Origin: Megamonas sp. UBA1799 | GTDB lineage: Bacteria; Bacillota; Negativicutes; Selenomonadales; Selenomonadaceae | NCBI GenBank assembly: GCA_002319815.1 | Contig: DCFR01000005.1 | Span: 1 to 30,680, forward strand | DNA length: 30,680 nt | Direction of reading: 5' to 3' | Shown: piece by piece, positions 17,277-23,483 of the stretch | Layout: every line of letters begins with the position of its first letter | Position numbering within the stretch: position 1 is the first letter of the stretch | Notes under the pieces: model-generated | Seen by the model: only the letters and a program-made list of their open reading frames with translations | The model's database searches: none | Told to the model about the DNA's origin: nothing | Program-made: the position numbers and the translations under genes

Positions 17277-17588
17277 TTAATTCGCATCCAAAATTCGTTG
17301 TTCCAGCGCCTTGCTGAAGCCTTTATCCAACAGTGCTGCCGACGAACGAAACTCCTTGCCGAGACAATGTCCCAGCGCCTCGCGTGAAAGCACATAATAT
17401 ACCTTGATGCCCTGCCGCGCCGCAGCCGCTTCACAATTTTCCTTTGTGGACTCCGCAGCATCGGCTGCCACCAGCAGCAAAGCGACCTGCTTCGCAGCCA
17501 GTGCCTTCTCTACCGCAAATTCTCCCGAAGCGACTTTGCCGGCCCGCTGAGCCATACTTAATAAATTAACGATCTTTTCATCCTTCAT
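17277..17588 (-). CDS. ylxQ: YlxQ, L7Ae-family RNA-binding protein
   Basis: 103 aa. L7Ae/L30e/S12e fold family, whose members bind kink-turn RNA. The helix segment VNLLSMAQRAGKVASGEFAVEKAL and the strand KVYYV are as in the family. Its exact role in this operon is not established here. The reading frame is open upstream to 17729, but that part overlaps ylxR. ATG 17588 has GAGGG six bases upstream and starts 11 bases inside the ylxR 3' end, indicating coupling. Confidence 0.88.
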   Translation of the reverse strand: MKDEKIVNLLSMAQRAGKVASGEFAVEKALAAKQVALLLVAADAAESTKENCEAAAARQGIKVYYVLSREALGHCLGKEFRSSAALLDKGFSKALEQRILDAN

Positions 17589-17868
17589 TTTCAGCCCTCG
17601 CCGAAGGGAATAGCTGCAGCCTAAGATTTTCCAGCAGCGCCGCATCAATCGGCCCCTGAAAAGCCTTAGCAAAACGATGTCCCTTGACAGCCGCCGCAAA
17701 GCACTCCGGTTTTCGGCAGATATAAGCACCGCGTCCGGATTTTTTGCCGGTTAAATCCAGCAAAATCTCCCCCTCCGGCGTACGCACAATGCGCACCAGT
17801 TCCTTTTTAGGATGAACGCTTTGACACCCTATGCAGATGCGTTGGGGAATTTTCTTTACACCGGCCAT
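17578..17868 (-). CDS. ylxR: YlxR family RNA-binding protein (RnpM)
   Basis: 96 aa (DUF448). Conserved CIGC near the start (RICIGCQ), LVRIVRTPEG, and GRGAYICRKPEC with a paired Cys cluster typical of YlxR. In B. subtilis the protein has been named RnpM and linked to RNase P control; that function here is inferred. ATG 17868 (MAGVKKI) has AAGGTG six bases upstream and follows the nusA TAA by one base. An upstream in-frame ATG at 17919 lies inside nusA and lacks a ribosome site. Confidence 0.92.
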   Translation of the reverse strand: MAGVKKIPQRICIGCQSVHPKKELVRIVRTPEGEILLDLTGKKSGRGAYICRKPECFAAAVKGHRFAKAFQGPIDAALLENLRLQLFPSARAENEG

Positions 17869-17869
17869 A

Positions 17870-19033
17870 TTATTCACCTTCTGTAACGAAAGACTCGTCT
17901 TCGGTAACCTCGACGGCATTCATATTTTCATCCAGTCCCTCGTCCGCAGCCTGAGACTCACTCTTGATATCAATTTTCCAACCAGTCAGTTTCGCGGCCA
18001 AACGGGCATTCTGCCCTTCCTTGCCAATCGCCAGGGAAAGCTGATAATCCGGTACCACCACCCGGGAAATTTTCTCTTCATCATTTACAGCTACCGAAAC
18101 CACCTTGGCCGGACTCAAAGCATTAGCAATGTATTTCGCTGAATCGGCGTTCCATTTCACAATATCAATTTTCTCATTGCGCAGCTCATCCACAATCGCC
18201 TGCACCCGCATGCCCTTATGCCCAACACAGGAACCGACCGGATCAATTCCTTCATCCTTGGAGAAAACCGCAATTTTGGAACGCATACCCGGCTCACGCG
18301 CCACCGACTTAATCTCCACGATACCATCATGAATTTCCGGAACCTCAAGCTCAAAGAGGCGCTTCAAAAGACCAGGATGCGTACGGGAGACCAAAATCTG
18401 CGGCCCCTTGGATGTTTTACGCACCTCAATAATATAGGCTTTGATCCGATCTCCATGATTGTATTCCTCACCGGGGATTTGTTCGGTCGGAGCCAGCACC
18501 GCTTCCGTCTTCCCCAGATCAATAAATACATTTTTATTCTCTACCCGCTGCACGATACCCGTGATAATATCACTGGCACGATTAGAAAACTCTTCAAAAA
18601 TAATACCGCGTTCCGCTTCCCGAATCCGCTGCACGACTACCTGCTTCGCTGTCTGCGCGGCAATACGCCCGAAATTAGCCGGCGTAACCTCAATCTCCAG
18701 AACATCGCCCACTTCATACTCGGGTTTAATCACCCGTGCATCCGGCAGCGCAATCTCGGTGACTTCATTTTCGACGGCATCCACAACCGTCTTGATCGCA
18801 TATACATGATAACTGCCAGTCGTCCGATCCAATGCTACCCGCACATTCTGCGCCGAGCTGAAATTCCGCCGATATGCAGAAATCAACGCGGCCTCAATTG
18901 CATCAAACAAAACTTCCGGCGCAATTCCCTTTTCTGCTCCTAACTCACGGAAAGCCTCCATAAACTCCTGACCCTTATCGACTTTCTTCTCCTTACTTTT
19001 CCCTTTGCCCCTGCTTCTCTTAATCAAGTCCAT
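17870..19033 (-). CDS. nusA: transcription termination/antitermination factor NusA
   Basis: 387 aa. The N-terminal RNA-polymerase-binding domain (about 22-150) is followed by S1 (about 158-220: GIVQRVENKNVFIDLG), KH1 (GSCVGHKGMRVQAIVDEL) and KH2 (LAIGKEGQNARLAAKLTG). It ends with a short acidic tail and no E. coli-type AR repeats, as in Firmicutes. NusA modulates pausing, intrinsic termination and antitermination. Start choice is uncertain. GGAGG is only two bases from ATG 19033 but eight bases from the in-frame TTG at 19027, so initiation may be at TTG, giving 385 aa. Either form has an unusual basic N-terminal stretch (KRSRGKGKSKEKK) before the normal domain. Confidence 0.95.
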   Translation of the reverse strand: MDLIKRSRGKGKSKEKKVDKGQEFMEAFRELGAEKGIAPEVLFDAIEAALISAYRRNFSSAQNVRVALDRTTGSYHVYAIKTVVDAVENEVTEIALPDARVIKPEYEVGDVLEIEVTPANFGRIAAQTAKQVVVQRIREAERGIIFEEFSNRASDIITGIVQRVENKNVFIDLGKTEAVLAPTEQIPGEEYNHGDRIKAYIIEVRKTSKGPQILVSRTHPGLLKRLFELEVPEIHDGIVEIKSVAREPGMRSKIAVFSKDEGIDPVGSCVGHKGMRVQAIVDELRNEKIDIVKWNADSAKYIANALSPAKVVSVAVNDEEKISRVVVPDYQLSLAIGKEGQNARLAAKLTGWKIDIKSESQAADEGLDENMNAVEVTEDESFVTEGE

Positions 19034-19052
19034 ATCCTCCTAATCAAACTCT

Positions 19053-19499
19053 TCAAATATCAATATGCAAACGCACCTGCGCTATTTTCTCTATCGCTAT
19101 CGCCGGCAGACTCTCCAGCGTCAATGTTTTTCCATCAAAAGCAGCTAGCTTTCCGGTCAGAAGTTTTGTCCCATTGCAGGGTTCATAAAGAGATACATCC
19201 ACCATTTTTCCCGTTTCCCGGACAAAATCACGTTCTTTACGCAACACCCTGTCCAGCCCCGGCGAAGAAACCTCTAAAATATAGCTTTCAGGAATCGTAT
19301 TCTGACGATCCAGCTCTGTTTCCAACCGCTCGCTCAATTGCTGGCAATCCTCGATCCCGATTCCTTCCGGCTTATCAATAAATACCCGCAGATACCAGTC
19401 GCGCTCCTTGGCGTACTCGACGTCAACCAGTTCCAGCCCGCTGTCCGCTAAAAGCCCAACCACAATTTTTTCAACCGCTGCTTCTACTTGTTTGACCAT
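19053..19499 (-). CDS. rimP: ribosome maturation factor RimP
   Basis: 148 aa. Binds the 30S precursor and helps S12/S19 region assembly. Motifs: GLELVDVEYAKERDWYLRVFID, GIGIEDCQQLSERLE and EVSSPGLDRVL, typical of RimP N-terminal and Sm-like C-terminal domains. Three in-frame ATGs exist (19514, 19505, 19499). GGAGG is seven bases before the third (MVKQVEAA), so that start is used. It is the first gene of the nusA operon, 19 bases before nusA, behind a good promoter and a leader hairpin. Confidence 0.94.
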   Translation of the reverse strand: MVKQVEAAVEKIVVGLLADSGLELVDVEYAKERDWYLRVFIDKPEGIGIEDCQQLSERLETELDRQNTIPESYILEVSSPGLDRVLRKERDFVRETGKMVDVSLYEPCNGTKLLTGKLAAFDGKTLTLESLPAIAIEKIAQVRLHIDI

Positions 19500-19549
19500 A
19501 CACATACCTCCCATGAAAATTTGTAAGAATATACTCTCCGCATAAGAGT

Positions 19550-19575
19550 AAAGAGTGGGTTCGCACCCACTCTTT
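19550..19575 (-). promoter_or_regulatory. strong hairpin in the rimP leader
   Basis: AAAGAGTGGGT / ACCCACTCTTT is a perfect 11-bp stem with a four-base loop, starting about 20 bases after the predicted transcript start and about 50 before the start codon. There is no proper T-run behind it, so an attenuator, processing site or mRNA stabiliser is as likely as a terminator. Confidence 0.6.
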
Positions 19576-19601
19576 AACGATAAGCTTAAATTAACATCTT
19601 T

Positions 19602-19630
19602 ATTATAACATTTAGCAACTTAAAAGTAAA
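19602..19630 (-). promoter_or_regulatory. promoter of the rimP-nusA-infB operon
   Basis: Minus strand TTTACT, 17 bases, TATAAT. Predicted start near 19595, about 95 bases ahead of rimP. No other comparably good promoter was noticed between here and ribF. Confidence 0.75.
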
Positions 19631-19667
19631 CACTGTCAGTGGACTTTTCACAAGGCTATAAAAAGTC

Positions 19668-19964
19668 CTATTTTGCTGCCACCTGCGATGGCAAAGCCTG
19701 CTCCAGCAAGGGAATGCGCAATTTTTGCCCGGCGCGTACACTACCATCTGTAGAAAGGCCATTTACTTCAATAATTGCTTCCATCAGCACCTGACTTTGC
19801 GCCGCATTTCTGGTATAACGTTCGGCAATCGTCCAGACACTTTCGTTGCGTTTTACCGTCACGATATCAAAATCTGAACTGCGCAAATAAGCATTACCCA
19901 AATGAAACGGAGCCGCCAACGTCAAAAGAACACCTACTAACGCCACAACTGCCAGCTTCTTCAC
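19668..19964 (-). CDS. exported LysM protein, YneA-like probable SOS division inhibitor
   Basis: 98 aa from the GTG at 19964 (MKKLAVV), chosen because AAGGAG is nine bases upstream. A longer form from GTG 19994 is open but has no good ribosome site. Residues 1-25 form a signal peptide or membrane anchor (LAVVALVGVLLTLAAPF). About 32-87 is a LysM domain (DIVTVKRNESVWTIAERY, VNGL, VRAGQKLRIPL) that should bind peptidoglycan. Size and layout match B. subtilis YneA, a LexA-controlled protein that delays cell division after DNA damage. A LexA-type box between the -35 and -10 of its promoter supports that role. Family assignment as a LysM protein is firm; the YneA function is inferred from layout and regulation. 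Confidence 0.8.
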   Translation of the reverse strand: MKKLAVVALVGVLLTLAAPFHLGNAYLRSSDFDIVTVKRNESVWTIAERYTRNAAQSQVLMEAIIEVNGLSTDGSVRAGQKLRIPLLEQALPSQVAAK

Positions 19965-20020
19965 AATCTGCATCTCCTTATTTATAGAACGCACTTTCTT
20001 GAAACTCTTGTTCTGTTTTT

Positions 20021-20049
20021 ATATTAACATAGAACAACTGTTCTTGCAA
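20021..20049 (-). promoter_or_regulatory. promoter of the LysM gene with LexA-type box in the spacer
   Basis: Minus strand TTGCAA (20049-20044), 17 bases, TAATAT (20026-20021). AGAACAACTGTTCT (plus strand 20031-20044) fills the spacer and fits the Firmicutes LexA pattern GAAC-N4-GTTC. A bound repressor would block RNA polymerase. A degenerate second box, GAAACTCTTGTTC, lies at 20001-20013 downstream of the -10. Confidence 0.75.
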
Positions 20050-20059
20050 GATATTTTTC

Positions 20060-20104
20060 CGAACAAAGTTTCGTTTGGAAAAAACTGTCTGTTCGTGCTA
20101 AAAT
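20060..20104 (+). promoter_or_regulatory. promoter and LexA-like site of the 86-aa gene
   Basis: TTGGAA (20075-20080), 18 bases, TAAAAT (20099-20104) preceded by TGC. CGAACAAAGTTTCG at 20060-20073 abuts the -35 and resembles a degenerate LexA box (CGAAC...TTCG), and a GTTCG half-site falls in the spacer. Divergent control with the LysM gene is likely, but the sites on this side are imperfect. Confidence 0.5.
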
Positions 20105-20135
20105 AAGGAAAATCGAAGAAAGGAAGAAACTGTCT

Positions 20136-20396
20136 ATGGTCATACATGGAGCTGTTATCCTCGAACAAGGCGTTACCTTTGCCATCATTGTAGTCAAACC
20201 ACTGGTCACGCAATACACAGCGCGCAGTCTGAAATTTCGCCAGGAAATTGCGCCATTTTTTCCCAACATGCCAATTATACTCATGTCACAAGCTTCTGAT
20301 GGCCAGCCGCGCTACTTTGGCCGCAAAGACATTGTCGACTTTTTAAAAAGCATCCGTCTGGAACAGATTCCCTGGAAAAAATATTCCATTTACTAG
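20136..20396 (+). CDS. conserved-looking small protein of unknown function
   Basis: 86 aa, no assigned family. Starts MVIHGAVILEQGVTFAIIVV, with a central FPNMPIILMSQ segment and QPRYFGRKDIVDFL near the C-terminus. Alternating strands and helices suggest a compact soluble alpha/beta protein with no Cys, signal peptide or clear membrane helix. ATG 20136 has AAAGGAAG nine bases upstream. It is transcribed divergently from the YneA-like gene across a region with LexA-type boxes and ends before a bidirectional terminator, so it is monocistronic. The context suggests DNA-damage or division-related expression; the function is unknown. Confidence 0.75.
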   Translation: MVIHGAVILEQGVTFAIIVVKPLVTQYTARSLKFRQEIAPFFPNMPIILMSQASDGQPRYFGRKDIVDFLKSIRLEQIPWKKYSIY

Positions 20397-20428
20397 CTGC
20401 CATTAGGAAAATTTTTGCAATACCGCGC

Positions 20429-20484
20429 AAAAAAAAGAGCGTGTAGACAAATTGTAGGCAAATTGTCAAACACGCTCTTTTTTT
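20429..20484. terminator. bidirectional intrinsic terminator
   Basis: Long stem AAAAAAAGAGCGTGT / ACACGCTCTTTTTTT extended inside by GACAA/TTGTC. It serves both the 86-aa gene (plus) and the glutamine synthetase gene (minus). Confidence 0.92.
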
Positions 20485-20501
20485 ATTTGGCTATTGGCTT
20501 G

Positions 20502-22388
20502 TTAAATCATATTTTTCTGATACGCATCATACAAGGCTTTAAGCTCTTCAATCTTATCATACATCTCGACCTGCAGCCCGGAAGCGGTCGCATAGTCGCC
20601 TTCATTCAACGTATTGACCAGCAGCGTAAACAATGATTTTTCATCAATGCTGTCTTTCGCCAGATACGTACGGATCCCATTGATCTTGTTCCAGTTGTAA
20701 GAATCCTGATCGGTAACAAAATCCGATTTAATTTCTTTCGCTGCGCGGACAATGGCCCGATTCTCCGGAATGATACGACACATCAGCTCCGTCTTCCAAC
20801 GAAGCAGTTCGCCATCCACAAACGCGCTGATGACCTGATCCCTTAAAGCGCCGCCCGCCGTGATCACAGCCCGTTTCTCCGGATAATTGCTAAGGTTCGA
20901 CATGTTCTCCCAAACCGTAGCCGGAGGCGCGCCAAACATGTGGTTACGTTCTTCGTCCGTATAGTCTTCAAAAACATTGTTTTCACTCCGATAGGCTCTG
21001 TTTTTCTCAAGGTAGAAGCCTTCTTCGCCCGGCTTTTTGGACAGTTCCGCCAGCAGCTCGACTGTTGTCTTTGCTGCGGAAGCCTTGACGCCATCCAGCA
21101 CTGCGGAATAAATCGCGGCCAGCACAATATAAGTATTCGTATACGGATTGCAGGCCCGCAGCTCGAACCGCGTTGCATACGGATTGTTAATATCCCGGAC
21201 CAGACCGGCCAAAATCGTACGATTACGGGACGGAACCGCCGGTGAATGCCCCAGCGAAGTAACGATGCATACAGGAGCTTCAAATCCTGGTTTCAAGCGG
21301 TTCAGGGAATCATTGGTAGCCGAAACAAACGGGTTAATGACTTCATAGTTCTTTAAAAGTCCCATGATTGCGCCATACCCAACTGCACTCATAAAATCCT
21401 TGGTCATTTCTTTCGGGGAGAACAGATTAATCGTCTTGCCGTCTTTCATGACAGCCGCCATACCGATATGCGTATGCTCGCCGTTGCCGGCCAAACCGAT
21501 CATCGGTTTTGCCTTGAAATTAACTTCCAAGCCGTTCTCACGGAAAACTTCTTTCACCAAAGTGCGGACCAGCAGTTCATTGTCGGCTGCCTGCAGGGCA
21601 TCAGCAAAACGCCAATCCATTTCACACTGCTCACAAACATGGGTCATATTGCCGGACTCATCCATCTGCGCTTTGAGACCGCCCACTTCCTTATGACCCA
21701 TTTCGGCCATAAGACCATACTGCTCAACCGCCATAACGGCTTGTTCCAGCGCCGTGCGAACCGCACCGCGGGTACGCTGCCAATACTGTTCCTGCATGAC
21801 TTGAGAAGCAGACATCTCCGCAATGTCAGCTTCTGACAACGGCGTTTTGACCCAGAATTCCAATTCTGTCGCCGAAGTAAACTGAATATCAGCCACATCT
21901 GCTCCATTCATATGTTCCAGCCCGGAAATCTTCGGGAACTTCTTGAACAAAGCCAGCAATTCTGATTTGACATAGTCCAGCGTATCCTTCAAGACCGCGC
22001 GGGAATCAACACGTTTTCCCTCGTGAATGAGGAAGGCCGGAATGCGCAACGTGCCAATCGGCTTTTCCGTCTCTTCATCATAATTTTCATAATTATAATC
22101 GACAAACCAATTGACACTAGGATCGATCGGCATATCCACTTTGGCGTTGTTCAAAGTCGCGATACCGGTGAGAACCACTGAGGAACCATCGGTCTGAACC
22201 GCAATACCAGCATAGAAATCGTCAATATCCTTCAAAAAGATGCGCATGGGAATTTTTTCATCCGTATCATTACCCGCCAGATCAATGCCGACGAGTGAGA
22301 CAAACTTAATCTCAGGATGCGCCTTCAAATCCGACAGAATCTGTTCTTTGGGGGTGTTAGCCGGGATTACATACAATAAATCTTCCAT
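20502..22388 (-). CDS. large glutamine synthetase family protein
   Basis: 628 aa from ATG 22388 (MEDLLYV), chosen because GGTGG lies eight bases upstream; the frame is open further to 22466 without a ribosome site. The N-terminal beta-grasp-like part (about 1-165) is followed by the catalytic part: TELEFWV (Glu175/Glu177), MGHKEVGGLKAQ (variant of HHEVAxxQ), NGEHTHIG (302-308), SRNRTI and FELRACNPYTNTYIVLAA. These match the ATP, glutamate and ammonium site of glutamine synthetases. It is clearly longer than type I (about 440-470) and shorter than classical type III (about 700-730), with an added helical C-terminus (about 480-628). No adenylylation motif is evident. It probably forms glutamine from glutamate, ammonia and ATP, but another amine ligase activity is possible. 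Confidence 0.85.
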   Translation of the reverse strand: MEDLLYVIPANTPKEQILSDLKAHPEIKFVSLVGIDLAGNDTDEKIPMRIFLKDIDDFYAGIAVQTDGSSVVLTGIATLNNAKVDMPIDPSVNWFVDYNYENYDEETEKPIGTLRIPAFLIHEGKRVDSRAVLKDTLDYVKSELLALFKKFPKISGLEHMNGADVADIQFTSATELEFWVKTPLSEADIAEMSASQVMQEQYWQRTRGAVRTALEQAVMAVEQYGLMAEMGHKEVGGLKAQMDESGNMTHVCEQCEMDWRFADALQAADNELLVRTLVKEVFRENGLEVNFKAKPMIGLAGNGEHTHIGMAAVMKDGKTINLFSPKEMTKDFMSAVGYGAIMGLLKNYEVINPFVSATNDSLNRLKPGFEAPVCIVTSLGHSPAVPSRNRTILAGLVRDINNPYATRFELRACNPYTNTYIVLAAIYSAVLDGVKASAAKTTVELLAELSKKPGEEGFYLEKNRAYRSENNVFEDYTDEERNHMFGAPPATVWENMSNLSNYPEKRAVITAGGALRDQVISAFVDGELLRWKTELMCRIIPENRAIVRAAKEIKSDFVTDQDSYNWNKINGIRTYLAKDSIDEKSLFTLLVNTLNEGDYATASGLQVEMYDKIEELKALYDAYQKNMI

Positions 22389-22467
22389 TTTTTGTACCAC
22401 CTTTTCTAAATTTTTTCTTCTGATGGTTTCCCTGACAATAAAAAAACCATATGATAAACTGCCCACA

Positions 22468-22495
22468 AGCAGATTTTATCTGCTGTACTCTACAG
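22468..22495 (-). promoter_or_regulatory. two small dyads in the glutamine synthetase leader
   Basis: AGCAGAT-TTT-ATCTGCT (22468-22484) and CTGTA-CTC-TACAG (22483-22495) lie side by side 80-107 bases before the start codon, within the predicted leader. They may be RNA hairpins or protein sites. Confidence 0.45.
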
Positions 22496-22547
22496 TATCT
22501 ATCATACGGCTCCATTGCCATACCGCTATAAACTTCTTACAGGCATT

Positions 22548-22577
22548 ATGATAGCATATCCGGCTATCACTTGTCCA
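22548..22577 (-). promoter_or_regulatory. candidate promoter with 21-bp operator-like dyad for the glutamine synthetase gene
   Basis: Minus strand TGGACA, 18 bases, TATCAT preceded by TGC. A perfect dyad TGATAGC-N7-GCTATCA (22549-22569) spans the spacer and overlaps the -10, the placement expected of a repressor site. It does not fit the Bacillus GlnR/TnrA box (TGTNA-N7-TNACA). Confidence 0.5.
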
Positions 22578-22668
22578 GCAGTTTTTATAAAATACCTAAA
22601 AAAACCGACCTTTTGCCGCGAGAAAACCCCTAAAAACCACAATTTAAGCAAACAGAAAATGAAAATCC

Positions 22669-22677
22669 TGCTATAAT
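22669..22677 (+). promoter_or_regulatory. extended -10 promoter of the coiled-coil gene
   Basis: TGCTATAAT without a good -35. The expected transcript start near 22684 falls at the ribosome binding site (AAAGGAGG at 22683-22690), implying a leader of only about 14 bases. Confidence 0.45.
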
Positions 22678-22697
22678 GAAGCAAAGGAGGAATTTTT

Positions 22698-23084
22698 ATG
22701 AGCTCATTACTATCTTCTGCCGCTCTGATCACGAATCAAGCGCCGGTTTCATCGGATACGACAACGCAAATCGAACGGCTTCGCGCACAAAAGCGCACTG
22801 ATGAAAAGCAACTGGCCCGACTACAGCAAAATACGACGGGAAACAACGATAAAGCGATTCAAGCTCTAAAAAAAGAAATTGCTGATCTTGAGAAACAAAT
22901 TGAAAAATTGCGCACCGCCAGTACGGCCAAAAACGATCCGACCGATAATGCCGCGGCAACGGATGCATCGCAGGAGCACGCCCTCATGAAAAAGGCCGGC
23001 CCCGCCTATACAATCGCTATTACAGATAAGGGGTACGCCGCCCTCCAGGCGGAACAAACGCAAAAGCAATCCGATCTGCAATAG
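22698..23084 (+). CDS. small coiled-coil protein (FlxA-like)
   Basis: 128 aa. AGGAGG lies seven bases before the ATG. Residues about 22-75 form a strongly charged coiled coil in two parts (IERLRAQKRTDEKQLARL and ALKKEIADLEKQIEKL), separated by a polar break. The rest is low complexity, Ala/Asp/Thr rich, with a short AYTIAITDKGYAAL segment. There is no signal peptide or membrane helix. The layout resembles FlxA-like proteins, but the similarity is mainly coiled-coil composition, so the family call is tentative and no function is assigned. Confidence 0.7.
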   Translation: MSSLLSSAALITNQAPVSSDTTTQIERLRAQKRTDEKQLARLQQNTTGNNDKAIQALKKEIADLEKQIEKLRTASTAKNDPTDNAAATDASQEHALMKKAGPAYTIAITDKGYAALQAEQTQKQSDLQ

Positions 23085-23199
23085 GCTTTACCCGCGCCGC
23101 TTGATTCGGCCACTGCACTATACAGGCAAAGTTTTTTTAGTCTGTCTTGCCGAAATGCGGCCTGCCCCAAAAATTATCATTTTAAAGGAGATCCCACTT

Positions 23200-23472
23200 A
23201 TGCTGAATCGTGTCAAACAATATCGTCTGGCCGCCGGTCTTACTCCAGCTGATATCAGTTCTATGTTTAAGATTCCCTATCGCACAGTACAAAAATGGGA
23301 AAAGGGCGAATTAATGCCGCCGGTCTGGGCCGAGCAGCAAATTATCACTCGTTTGCAGGCTGGCCTACGGCAAAAACCAATCGGTCATGTCCTGCCGGGG
23401 CAAGCGCCGGCGAATCGTCTGACCCAGGGTATACAAACAAGTGGAAACTTTCCGAAATCCAAAAAAATCTGA
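23200..23472 (+). CDS. small helix-turn-helix protein
   Basis: 90 aa from ATG 23200 (MLNRVKQYR), chosen for AAAGGAG about nine bases upstream; the frame is open to 23101 without a ribosome site. Residues 1-50 look like an XRE/Cro-type HTH: MLNRVKQYRLAAGLTPADIS, MFKIPYRTVQKWEKGE, with a recognition helix around YRTVQKWEKG. The tail is basic and Pro/Gln rich with no known domain. It ends in Lys-Lys-Ile-stop at an A7 tract that directly abuts the SGNH hydrolase frame. It may be a regulator of that gene, or its product may be fused to it by frameshifting (see finding). Confidence 0.75.
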   Translation: MLNRVKQYRLAAGLTPADISSMFKIPYRTVQKWEKGELMPPVWAEQQIITRLQAGLRQKPIGHVLPGQAPANRLTQGIQTSGNFPKSKKI

Positions 23473-23483
23473 GGTGCCGATCC

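Noticed and set aside
19641..19668. GGACTTTT / AAAAGTCC stem as terminator of the LysM gene, and its likeness to the fprA terminator stem
   Set aside because: The stem has a 12-base loop, is A/T-rich and lacks a following T-run. The shared GTCAG and GACTTTT strings with 26126-26145 look coincidental.
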